A stretch of DNA of 64,000 bases from Nepenthes gracilis (Eukaryota; Streptophyta; Magnoliopsida; Caryophyllales; Nepenthaceae): assembly GCA_033239525.1 (NCBI GenBank), contig BSYO01000004.1, positions 14,608,037 to 14,672,036 of the forward strand. Reading direction: 5' to 3'. The translations under genes and the position numbers were made by a program. Below the pieces are notes generated by a model. It saw nothing but the letters and a program-made list of their open reading frames with translations. It was not told the origin of the DNA and did no database searches. Shown piece by piece: positions 49,353 to 59,447 of this stretch (position 1 is the stretch's first letter; every line of letters begins with the position of its first letter).

Positions 49353-50302
49353 TAAAGCCGTGTCCCTCATTATGCTCCCCGGGGCGGGAGGTAATGCCTT
49401 TAACCCGGCATACGGGGCCATAGTCCAGAGTTCTTGTGCCACCAAAAGGTCCCCTCCCGTGGCCCAGGAGGCATCCTCGAGTGTCACTCCTATATCCTTC
49501 ATCCATTCTTTAACAGCAAGCTTAATGGAAACTCGGTTCTTGGTTCGTGTTCTTATTGGCCATTCATCATAGATCAAAAGTCGGAAGAGTTCCACTTGCT
49601 GTCCGTATTCATACATTTTCCTTGTTCTTTGTTCTTTAACTTCAGTATTTGAAGTCCATATCATCTTATCAAAAGCCGAAGTTCATCTTTCAAAACATAA
49701 TCCAAAGTTCTTATTTAATAAACCGAAGAAATTCTTGTTCATAAATCTTCCAAACGGAAGGTCGAAATTCATAAACCGGAGTTCGTATTCGTTAGTCAAA
49801 AACCGAAGTTCGTTGTCAATAGTCCAAAACCGGAGTTCGTTTCTTATTTCCAGAGCGGAGTGCATAAGGGCGGAGTACAAAATCCAAGTTCTTTTCATTA
49901 AAGGAAACGGAGTACCTTTCTTACTAAAACCGGAGGGCTTTTCTTAAAACAGACGAATCTATTTGGAAGCCGTAATTCAAAATTGAAGTATGGAAAACCG
50001 GATTGCGTTTTCATAAAATTTGGATACCAAAATGCGGAGTGAAATTCCGTACAATTCGGGTGATCAATTGCGGGTGGAATTGAATCGCTAAAATGCCGGA
50101 GTGCATTACTTGAAAACCGGGATGCTTAAAGGCCGGAGGGTATTTTCGTAATTCGGATGTTATAGGATACCGGAGTGTAATTCTTGATTTGAGTGCATCG
50201 AATGCCGGAGTGCATTTCGCCTTTGTTCAAATACCGGATTGCAATTCGTAAAAGTCAGAATGCTTTAATTACCGAAGGCTTTCCGTACAATTCGGGTTCA
50301 AA

Positions 50303-50520
50303 ATGCCGGAGATCATTTCGAAAATCCGGAGACCTTAAATGCCGGAGGTCTTTCTGTACAAATTCGGGTTCAAAATGCCGGAGATCATTTCTGAAATCCG
50401 GAGACCTAAAATGCCGAAGGTCTTTGTGTACAAATTCGGGTTCAAAATGCCGGAGATCATTTCTGAAATCCGGAGATCTAAAATGCCGGAGGTCTTTCTG
50501 TACAAATTCGGGTTCAAAAT
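50303..50520 (-). repeat. 72 bp tandem repeat in L LTR
   Basis: Three consecutive units start ATGCCGGAGATCATTTC at 50303, 50375 and 50447, with a partial fourth at 50519. Because 72 is divisible by three, several overlapping ORFs on both strands stay open here by chance. Confidence 0.93.
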
Positions 50521-51366
50521 GCCGGAGTACTTTTTCACAGTGGACGAAGTACATAAAATCATAAAAGACCGGAGTACTTTTTCACAGTGGACGGAGTACA
50601 TAAAATTCATAAAAGGCCGGATGCGTTTTCTGTAAGACGGAGTTCATAAATTCATAAGAACGGTGATATTGCGGAGTGCTTTTTTGAGCGAACAGTATTT
50701 TCCGGAGGTCATACAATTCGGAGGCCTTAAAATTCAGAAGAACGACATACCGTGAGCACCAGATTCATACAAAATTCTTTCTATAATCTTGAGTTTCAAA
50801 ATTCTTAACGAGAATCATGCATATGAAATTTCCTTCTAAACATGCATTTTAATTATCAAAACATATTATAAACAAAAATCATAACATTTCATATTAACAT
50901 AATCAAACATGAAATTTAGAAATTGGTGAGTATCTTGCCGAAGTTGTTGCCTTAGTTTTTAACTGCTCCTTCCTACGTTGTATGATCTTGAGAATTTCTA
51001 GGGTGTCTTTGTCAAATGTCTAAGTTCATACTTATAATCCTTAGGTAAAGAGGCTATTATTTATGGCCCAATTAATTCCCAAGATGCCATTTACTATTTG
51101 TTCCCTTCTCAAAGTATTGAAAATGCCTACAATATTTAATTCGTGGATTCCCAAAGACAGCGTCATTAATTCGGCTCCATCACCAAAGTCTGTTTGCATT
51201 TTTCAAAACCTGATTGCATTTATGAAGAGTTATATGCGCGTAAATCCGGACTGCAGTTTCGGACCGAAATTCGGAGGCTTTTTATTTCGTAAATCCGGAC
51301 TGCATTAAATCAATCTGGACAGCAACTTCTTCAATGCCAATTCGGACTTCTTCGTCTTTCGTTCTC

Positions 51367-51694
51367 CCGGTCAACGCGAGTTGAATGGACTTGATGAGGG
51401 AAATCCAGTTGGAGTTTCCGGAGACCTTAATGCAAGAAGAACCGCCCGCACGCAGCTGAGTCCCAAATCCTTCACAAGCCGGTTTACTTTTCTCCTTAAA
51501 TTTCCGGTCAACATTGCGTTGACGGAATTGATGAAAGCAATTTGCCCGTAAAACCGGACTTCCTTTTACCAAGGGAAGTCCGGATTTCCTTTACCATTTC
51601 CGGTCAACATTTCGTTGACGGTTTGATGAAGGAAACATTTTCCTTTGACATCCTTTCACTCATTTAACAATTTTCGGTCAACTGCGTTGACCAA
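51367..51694 (-). promoter_or_regulatory. Paired W-box-like palindromes in L U3
   Basis: GGTCAACGCGAGTTGAAT (51369), GGTCAACATTGCGTTGACGG (51506), GGTCAACATTTCGTTGACGG (51602) and GGTCAACTGCGTTGACC (51677). Each is two inverted TTGAC cores with a 2-6 base spacer. They lie within 400 bases of the LTR start. Confidence 0.6.
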
Positions 51695-51751
51695 CCCGAG
51701 TTTCGATTACTAACCCTTTTTAGATTTTACCAAAAACTTTGGGTTGTTACA

Positions 51752-53795
51752 ATCTCCCCTACTTATAGAAATTTCGTCCTCGAAATTTGATGATCCTTAA
51801 GGTCTCATAATCATTCGTATTTTTTTTTTTTTTACATTCAGAGTTTATTCCCTCATACAGGAATTACATTAGGAAGCCTTAAACATTTGACCATTCTTAC
51901 TCTCTTATAACAGTTTAATCCAGTCATTTACTGATTTTCTCAGCTATTGATATGAGGTTGATCCTCAGAATTTCTTAAATGACTTACAATACATGCTAGT
52001 TATTCCTCCAATTTAATCCGATACTTCAAATGAATTCTAAGAACTTTTACTTTAGTCCATTCCAAGCTCGAAACTAACTTGATCATAAGGACATTAACCT
52101 CAATCTTAATTTCCATAATCGGATGAACTTTCTAGGTTCAACCTACTCTAAGACTCGACAGGAATATTCTCTTAAAAAAATTAATCATCTTACAAGGTTT
52201 ACTTCATTTTGTTATGCTATCTTTATTATTAATTATCTCATTGAAACTTGACGTCCCAAAGATTATTTGCTCAAGTTTTATTAAAGTTTCGATGCAACAT
52301 TAAATCACGATCAAAATTTAAAGTTGGAACGATTTACATTCACACCATTTGTTAAAAATCAGCAAACCAACATTTTCTCTAGAATACATAGCCCCCATCA
52401 TAGACCAGAATATACGGTAACCTTGAATAAAATGATCGTAGGATATTCACACCGAGAAGACAAATCCGTAGCCGTTCAACTACAGCCACCTTCAAGGCTA
52501 CTCTTACCCAAACAATCTACATAACATTACCCAAAATTTTTAAAATTCTTATTACTTAGTAAACCTTCAGATCTCTTTAGTATACTAATGAGTCAATTGA
52601 TCTAATCTGAACAAGTATCCTATCATTACGATGAATGGGTCACTCTAAATGTCTTGAGACAAAACCTAAAGGACTTCATATTGTATAAATCCATAGCTCC
52701 CATACATTGAATATGATTTTGTCTCCCCGACTAAGGATATAAATCCTAACACCTAATCATTTGGATTTACTCGTGATTTACCCTTTCACATTTCTTATGA
52801 GACTTCGGAAACATACAAGTCTAAGAATTCGTAACATCAATATTCGTAATATCAATTTTTAGCATTGATGCCTACTTTCCCAAAGAAGAACACCGAGATC
52901 CACTTGCTCAACCTTTAAACATAATTGTCCATATGCGATATCATATGATCACCCTTCTTAATGGTACCACTATCTTGGCAAACGAAGTCGTGAGTTCTTA
53001 AGACAGAGGTTTTTGTTGCTAATCTAACTTATATTTGGCGACATTAGTCATGGACTGCTCCCTACTTATATCAAAGGTATCCTACATGACCGTACCATTC
53101 CTCAAGGAAATTTTATTTCCGAAAACTTCTAGGGATCACTAAACAACATAATCCTCATTCGATATCCAAGAACCATCTTGTATCCGTTGTTCTAAAGTTT
53201 ACCGTTCTCTCTAAGCCGAACGTCTCACTTTAATTGGGGTTCTCAAAAATACTCATTGGATCGCTTAGTAACCTTGATTAGATTCAAGATGACCGTATGT
53301 TTTCAAGATACTAACAGCCCTTTCAATAGTTATCAATTAAAGTTTTATAGATCCTAATGTTACGCCACCAAAGTGTCACAAGCCTAACAGAGTATTTCCT
53401 TCACCAACTTGATTCTTCATTTCTTTTGAAATTCATGAACCCTAAGAATCCATCTTATCTACCTCGAAGGTCTTGTTATTATTATTATTATTATTATATT
53501 TTTTTTTTTGAAAGTCTAAAATAAGGTATTCATCCTTAAAACTTGCCTGAGCACATAGGACAATACCTCCTAATCCTCAAAACCCATCATCCCTTTTAAG
53601 TCCTTAGAGATCTTACCATAAAGTTCCAATTATGGATGGGGCAGTTTCGTCCCATGGTTGCTTCCCCCTACTTTGGTGATCTCTTAATAATACTGGCTAA
53701 TAAAATCCATAAAGCATACATAGGTCTACAAATCAAAATTTCGTGATTAAGAGAATACCTTTCTTTGCCTTGAGTGTCTACGGGCCTTGTCTTTG
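51752..53795 (-). other. L internal region without readable pol
   Basis: Two kilobases between gag and the polypurine tract with no protease, FIDD, integrase or chromodomain motif and only short chance ORFs. The inner border reads TTTCGAGGACGAAATTTCTA then the polypurine tract on the minus strand. Confidence 0.55.
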
Positions 53796-54434
53796 TCACC
53801 CGATACTCGAGACTTCTCTTCTTTTTACCTTTTGGTACGGGCAATCTTTTATTAGGTGACTCAACTTTCCACAATTATAACATGCTCCTATTTCTTTATA
53901 GCAAATTTTTCCCCCGTGCCTCTTCCTACAATAAGCGAATTTAGGAAAAACTTCGATAGTGCTCTTTCCCATATCCATTAATTTTGCCTTCTTGGATGAC
54001 TTAGGTGGCTCCAAATGTGAGTTTCTTCAAGAATCCTCCCAACTAGCAGCCCACTTTGGAGAAACGGTTTGTGTCTCTAACTCTTCCTTGAATACCGAGG
54101 TTGTATCTAGGGTCTCGATATAAGTTTGAATCTCCCGGATCACTAATTCATTATCCGAACACTGGGTAATTGTAATTTCTTTCTTCCATTTCCTAACCCA
54201 ATTTTCTGCCTTTGGCGGATCTGCTTCTCCCAAAAGTTCAGGCATGTTTGCTATCTTAAATTCCTCATATATAGACGAGATTGGTCATGGAGCAGGAAAC
54301 AGGGCCACATGACGCCTTTCCATCTTCTCTTCAACATGTGCCATCCTGCCTAGCAAGGTTACATACTCGGTTTCACGATCATGGGAGATACTAGAACTAC
54401 CCAGGTCATATCTTCTTCTCCATTCGTTGGCCAT
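53796..54434 (-). pseudogene. gag: L gag, shortened (inactive)
   Basis: ATG at 54434 (MANEWRRRYDLGSSSISHD), then EYVTLLGRMAHVEEKMERRH, a TGA, then NMPELLGEADPPKAENWVRK. The usual central capsid block (WEMF...KYFP, LRQG) is missing. A zinc region follows, with YCRKRHGGKIC and the CCHC knuckle CYNCGKLSHLIKDC (53841-53882). About 200 codons against more than 300 in A and G suggests an internal deletion. Confidence 0.82.
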
Positions 54435-54629
54435 CCTAAAAATCAAGACAGGTGCAACATTGAAATTCCAAAAGTAAGTTAGAGGAAAGGAAAATATCCA
54501 TAAGCTTAGCCTAGGAGTCAACTTCTCAAGAGTCCTAATCACCTAGACTTATTCCTACGAAAATTTAGTAGGAAAGATCAAACTTACACTTACGCTTTTC
54601 GATCGATCAATTCCTAAGGCATCTCAATT

Positions 54630-54640
54630 CTCTGATACCA
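54630..54640 (-). promoter_or_regulatory. Primer binding site of L
   Basis: On the minus strand TGGTATCAGAG, an exact initiator tRNA-Met type site two bases from the LTR remnant, followed by the leader GAGATGCCTTAGGAATTGAT. Confidence 0.88.
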
Positions 54641-54664
54641 ACTGTGACGACCCGACTTTTTCAG

Positions 54665-55124
54665 TAGCTAAGCCTCTTATTGATATTGTGACAAAATAGC
54701 TCATGAAATTGCACAGAATTAGTCACTAAACCGGACCTCACATCAGCAACTAGACTATTTCAGTAGACTTGCTCATATATGAAATTTGTAGCCTATGAAT
54801 TGGGCCCCAAATTGGCCAAACTAGCAGTCATAGAAACTTAAGTACCTTATGATGATGTTCAAGTGTCACCCTGTAAAAATTGGCCCCAAATGTAAAGTAG
54901 TTGTATTAGAACATTACTAATACGGAATCTCTAGCTACAATTTTAACCCAAACTCGATGAAATATTAGCCTAAATCAGCCATGAACTAGATATATTCTTG
55001 AAAATGAGTATCTTTTCCATAAGGAAACTCCCTGAGCCTGTCAAGAATTGTCCTTAAATTGGCCATAAAATCAATAAAACAAAACCAGCCCATTTAGTAT
55101 TCCTGCTAATAATGGAATTGGCAG
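54665..55124 (+). repeat. Second copy of the 460 bp D LTR segment
   Basis: Matches 48355-48814. Here the sequence continues past GGCAG into CTGGAGAAAACAGG, so this copy carries the uninterrupted target of L. Confidence 0.85.
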
Positions 55125-55900
55125 TCTGGAGAAAACAGGCTGAACCGGCTCTGAACCGGTTGAACCAACACTCGGCCCAGCCAAAGTATAATGTACTGAG
55201 GCTAAGCTCTCTACCAGTGAACTGCCACCCAAAACCCTTTGAAATGATAACTGAACCGAACCCTTAAATAGCATCAGAACTAGCAAGGCATCCTTGATGC
55301 TAAATCTGGCAGTCCAAGAAAAAAGACTAAACTGGCTTTGAACCAATTGAACCAGCAGCTGATCCAACCATGTTATTTAGTACTAAGGTTGATGTATCAA
55401 CCTATGAAATGACAGACAAAAATACTTTTAAAATTATCACTAAATTGGGCCTATAAATGGTGCCAAAACCAGCTAACAACACCCCAGTTGATGCTGGAAA
55501 TTAAACTACTGAACCAGCCCAATTCGGCTTCCAAACCAGTTGAACTGGCACTCAAGATATTATGAGGTAATATTAAGGTATGCACCGGAAAAAATATGCC
55601 TCGATCCGACCCTTGAACTGGGCCTCGAGCAAAGTAAGAAGAATCAGCCAAATGATAAAATTTTAGCAAATGGAGATGCCTTGAACCATTGAATCAGCCC
55701 ATCTAACGAATTTATAGGTGAAGAAAATTAATAATAATAAATAAGCATGGACCAACCCTCAAACCGATCGTTAAATCGGCCACAAATCAAGAGTCGAGTC
55801 TGTAAGTAATTGTGCTTAAATTGGATTGAAGAAATCAACCTGAGTTAGCCCAAACCAATTACTGAACCAACAACCGAATCAACCGAATATATTACATGTT
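55085..55900 (+). repeat. Degenerate ~180 bp tandem array in D LTR
   Basis: Units with GAACCGGTTGAACC-like cores start near 55120, 55309, 55495 and 55672. After the core each has a GGCACTC or GCAGCTG motif and a TACTAAGG...ACC block. Related blocks occur in 48355-48814. Divergence between units is large, so borders are approximate. Confidence 0.5.
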
Positions 55901-57110
55901 AATTCTAAATTTTTAACATATGTAAAAGTTTAAGGTTGAAGTTACAAAAATGAACAACACATTTATTTCTATTATGATTTACAGTTTATCACCAAAGATT
56001 GCATTTTGTGATTGTATGTTTTGGTGTATATTTCAATATTATGGAAAGTTTACATGGAAGCTTTGCATGATCTAAGAATGATAAGTATTTTCTCCCAGAA
56101 TGGAGAAAATTAAAGAAAGAAGTATTAAGAATGATTGTAAAAGCTTCCAATAGAGATTTTGAAAAGAAGAATTAAGAAACTGGACTAAGAAATTATTTCA
56201 GTGGGTAATATTTCGGGCATGTGATAAATATTATAGTAGAAACTCAAGGATTATCCTTACCGCAGATTACAGCGGGTGATATTCTTTAACACGCCGTAGG
56301 ATATTACAGTAGAAATTGAGGAATTGCCCCTAGCGCTACGGGGGAATAATAGTGGCTTGTGGCCCCATCTACCAAGATATAATAGGTATGTACCACCCTG
56401 TCCTCGGGGTGTAACATGGAGGATTATGGATATGGCTTAGATTATGTGATTTATATAATCCTTTTCTCGATTGACCACTCTGTTAGCTAGTAAGGCCTAC
56501 TAGTACTAGTCCCTCAAGAAGAGAAAATCAGAATCAGTATAATAATCAAGTAAAGAAAGATAAATGCATTAGGGAAAATGCTTATTTCATTGCATTTCAT
56601 TGTATCCGATTCTTATTCTTTATGATAACGTAATTTTTGTATAAATGTGTATATCTTTATATATTATGTACCTTACTGAGCATTTAACTCACTCTCTTAC
56701 TGTTTTTCTAACCCCTCAAATGGTGAGTATGAGTTGGTATTTGGTGATCAAGATTGAAGTTAGTATGGTTTAAGATCATGTATTTATATATTTTGATGAA
56801 ATTCTAATGGGTGTATGGAATATTGTAGTTATTCTTGTAATAAAATGAATAAAACTTTTGGTATTACTTATTGGTTGTGCTTCTACTATTTATTATTATG
56901 GTCATTATTTATACTTCCACAGTAGTTTTATGGTAATGATTTTAGTACGTAGTAGTATCTCTGAAAAATCCAATGCTGTATTCTATTTGTACAGAGCTAG
57001 AGTCACTTGATATGACAATCACATAGATCCTATATATAATGGCTATATATTTTGTGGATGTATATGTAATATGACATCTCATTAACTATATAAGAGGACG
57101 TGGGAAGTCA
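55901..57110 (+). repeat. D 3' LTR, terminal part
   Basis: AT-rich start, hairpin block 56265-56500 with stem GATTAT/ATAATC (56440-56460), CTCAC near 56690, microexon-like 56722-56757, AATAAA near 56840, then homology to 1-700 ending GGGAAGTCA. Confidence 0.7.
56722..56757 (+). other. LTR microexon-like ORF in D 3' LTR (GEYELVFGDQD, stop)
   Basis: Reads GEYELVFGDQD then TGA, two differences from the 5' LTR copy at 309-344. Confidence 0.5.
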
Positions 57111-57285
57111 CATTATGAATGTATTTGCTTTATATATTATATACTGATACTTATTAATTTTTGACTCACGTTTTCATTATTTCTTATCTCTTTAGATTAG
57201 AGGGCTACGAGTGTCATATAGGGAGATTGGATATAATTGCTAATAAAGACTTGGCCTTTATTTTGTGAGTATTAGTTTTGTAGTT
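57111..57285 (+). repeat. LTR fragment P', flank of element D
   Basis: CTTTATATATTATATACTGA, then GACTCACGTTTTCATTATTT and a CTTTAG acceptor-like site followed by ATTAGAGGGCTACGA. It matches, inverted, the sequence 59160-59447. D appears to have inserted into this older LTR. Confidence 0.5.
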
Positions 57286-57816
57286 GGATCAGCTTCATAT
57301 CAGTTGTATTTCGATGTTGAAGATGTGGTGGTTTGGGCTGATACTAGTTTATTGTATTGATTTGGAGCCGGTGTGCCTTTTGCACACTACCAAGCCAGAG
57401 TGGTTTATGTGGTTTGCATGTGCAGAGGACGGAGTGGCATTACAATGTCGGAGTGCCTTAGAGGGCGGAGTGGCACTTTGAAGCCGGAGTGCATTTTGAA
57501 GCGGAGTGGCCTTTTGAGGCGCACTCCGCCCTGAGTTTCTTTGAAGCCGGAGTGAATCCAGTGGATTGACGATGCTGATGTGATGATGATCGCAGTGGCA
57601 GGGTGATTCTTCATTCACTTGGGCTGATCGGTTTTTTCTTTCTTACAATGAACGAATATTATTGTAACCTTATTTTTAATGACCGTTGTCATTGGTTTGG
57701 GGGCTCCCCTGATGCTATGTCTCTTTCCCCAAGTCGATAAAATATTTGGTTAAGAACATAGTTTTGTACATTTATTTAAACTTTAATGCATTTAATTACT
57801 TACCAAAAAAAAAAAA
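57286..57816 (+). mobile_element. LINE-like 3' end with poly(A)
   Basis: Ends CTTACC plus 12-13 A (to 57816). Homology to P stops near 57285, so the 5' truncation point is put there. It contains a short run of CCGGAGTG-type units (57424-57560). A target duplication was not found and no coding domain is visible. Confidence 0.45.
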
Positions 57817-58787
57817 GGTCCTAAGGTTTTGGGATCGGGCTGTCTGAGGATTCTCTCGGCTGATTGGAACCTTAGTTGATCACTCCTGTAGGCAGGCCTA
57901 ATCCTCCTGTACTTCTGCTCTGGGATGGTTTTGGCCGGAGATGGATACAGTCCCTTGGACTATTAGATGGATGAAGGGCTGAACTTGGATCCTGAAGCAT
58001 GTAATGCTGCTGAATCTATCCCCTGAAGCTTGCTGTTGCTGCCAAAGTGCAGCTCCTGAAGTTGGAGGGTGAAAGGGTGCGGGTGTCCTCTCTGGGGGAA
58101 GGTAAATTCTGGAGCTTTTTGTTCCACTTTCTACCTTTGGTTTGGGTTGTTATTTCTGCACTGGAGGGCTGCTGGTGCTACTGAAGTTGTTGCTGCCTTG
58201 AGTTATATCTGCATTAGATGAGGCATGTTGTCTCTGGTTGCTGTCGTGAGCTGATGCTGGGCGTCGGGTTAAAATGCAATGCCCACTGCCCCTACAGAAC
58301 TTGGGAACCTAGTTATGCTTCCAGTATTTGCTACTGATCCCGTATGGGAGCCTGGTGGTGCTTTGGTGCTGCTGATATGGTCTGATTGCTTATTAGGCCA
58401 TCATTCTGGATTGGATGTGTTGTCTTAGCTGTGGGATGCTCTGTCGAAGGAGCAGATGATCCATGCTGATGGCAATGTGCTCCCGATTTTGGCATCTGAT
58501 ATGGCCCTGTTGTCTTATGTGCTGTGCTCCAGCAATGTGGCGTTGATGCCGGATTGGATGCATCTCCCTTGATACGGTTCTTGTGAAGATCGATTCTGGT
58601 GTTGCGTTTCCATATGTAACATTAGATAGTTTTCTTTGTCGTTTATCTGTTGTACGAGTTGCTCGGGGTATGCCCTAGCGTATTATGTTTTATTTCCAAG
58701 TCAAATTACTTGGAGATAAAACATAGATTTTGTAACTTATTTTTCTCCCTTGAATCCAAAAACTTGCTTACCAAAAAAAAAAAAAAA
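57817..58787 (+). mobile_element. Second LINE-like 3' end with poly(A)
   Basis: A stretch richer in GC than its surroundings, ending GTTGCTCGGGGTATGCCCTA, then AACTTGCTTACC and about 16 A (to 58787). This is the same terminus as the 15-base insert in C. Start uncertain; no reverse transcriptase motif seen. Confidence 0.5.
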
Positions 58788-59118
58788 GATTATGATTTTT
58801 GGATATTGAAGTCGGCCTTCATATTAGTCAATACGAGGTTGCCCCTAAAAATTAATTGTATCGAGTACAATGAGATATTATTTATTGGTCATGAACTTGG
58901 ACCAAAAATAGGTAATATAAATAATCCACAAAATAAAATCCCAAATAAAACAAATTCAATACCAAGCTCCAAATTCGTGGAGGACTTGACAACACATCCA
59001 ACAATCCGAACAATAATAAGAATAATAAACAAGAATAATGTCAATCTTTTACAAAATTTCTTTAGATTGCCCATCTAGACAATAAATAGTCACAACCTAC
59101 TCCAAAGTTTGCAAGAAA
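58788..59118. other. Unassigned AT-rich stretch
   Basis: Overlapping ORFs on the two strands (58650-59078 and 58889-59074) show no recognisable domain, and the plus-strand one begins inside the LINE tail. I see no feature here. Confidence 0.4.
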
Positions 59119-59447
59119 AATGTGACAACTCACAATATAAATAACCCATTAATCCAATACAAACCAATCGCTACAATACCAAATATCAGAATAATCGAAA
59201 CACTAATTCCATAGCAATAAAAATACTAATATTGATCTATCTATCATCTAAGGTGCTAAAATATATCTAATACACAAACGTCCCCACTACAAACCAATAA
59301 TTACAAAATATAAGTAAACATCTCTACCAATGATTGCATCCAAGCTCCCCACAATATTCGTAGCCCACTAATCTGAAAGAGTTAGAAATAATGAAAACGT
59401 GAGCCAAATACTCATGAAATATCAGTATAACATATATAAAGCAAATG
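59119..59447 (-). repeat. LTR fragment P, minus strand, left part
   Basis: TGTGACAACTCACAATA at its edge looks like an LTR end. On the minus strand it carries GGCTCACGTTTTCATTATTT, a TCTTTCAG acceptor-like site and ATTAGTGGGCTACGA, the inverted match of P'. Interrupted by M at AAATG (59443-59447). Confidence 0.6.

Larger units (their letters stand above)
48815..51751 (-). repeat. L 3' LTR (2937 bp)
   Basis: Minus-strand order: paired TTGAC boxes (51367-51694), ATTATAAGTATG promoter (about 51030-51038), CGGCAAGATAC donor-like site near 50935, CCGGAG minisatellites (49680-50740) with a 72 bp unit at 50303-50520, hairpin 49331-49352, microexon 49079-49111. Related to E. Confidence 0.88.
48815..54662 (-). 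mobile_element. Element L: partial, gag-only LTR element, minus strand
   Basis: The 3' LTR is 48815-51751 (2937 bp), with a polypurine tract AAGTAGGGGAGAT beside it. The internal region is 51752-54642, then an exact primer site and only the first 20 bases of a second LTR (TGTGACGACCCGACTTTTTC, 54643-54662). It has gag but no pol. The left flank ends GGCAG; the right flank is the duplicated host segment, so no normal target duplication can be checked. Confidence 0.85.
1..57110 (+). mobile_element. Element D: outermost, decayed LTR retrotransposon hosting the nest
   Basis: The first 700 bases match 56425-57110 (same order of motifs, for example the run around TTAGCTAGTAAGGCCTA), so the two stretches are the same end of two LTRs. 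A primer-site motif TGGTATCAGAG follows the left copy. A polypurine-type end and a TGTAAGG LTR start occur at about 40300-40314. I infer one plus-strand element whose 5' LTR begins before the window and whose 3' LTR is 40314-57110, opened by later insertions F, I, J and L. Removing these leaves an internal region of only about 1.4 kb without coding sequence and an LTR of about 4 kb, so it is non-autonomous or heavily deleted. Continuity across F is inferred, as F shows no clear target duplication. Confidence 0.6.

Noticed and set aside
49272..49664. 130-codon minus-strand ORF in LTR L
   Set aside because: It overlaps the hairpin block, is not kept open in related LTR E and has no recognisable domain.
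50193..50635. Several overlapping ORFs on both strands, and a regular repeat that recalls a CRISPR array
   Set aside because: The 72 bp unit is continuous without unique spacers and lies in an LTR of a plant element; 72 is a multiple of three, which keeps all frames open.
58650..59078. 142-codon ORF near the second LINE end
   Set aside because: It runs through the poly(A) (KKKKK) into unrelated AT-rich sequence; a chance ORF.
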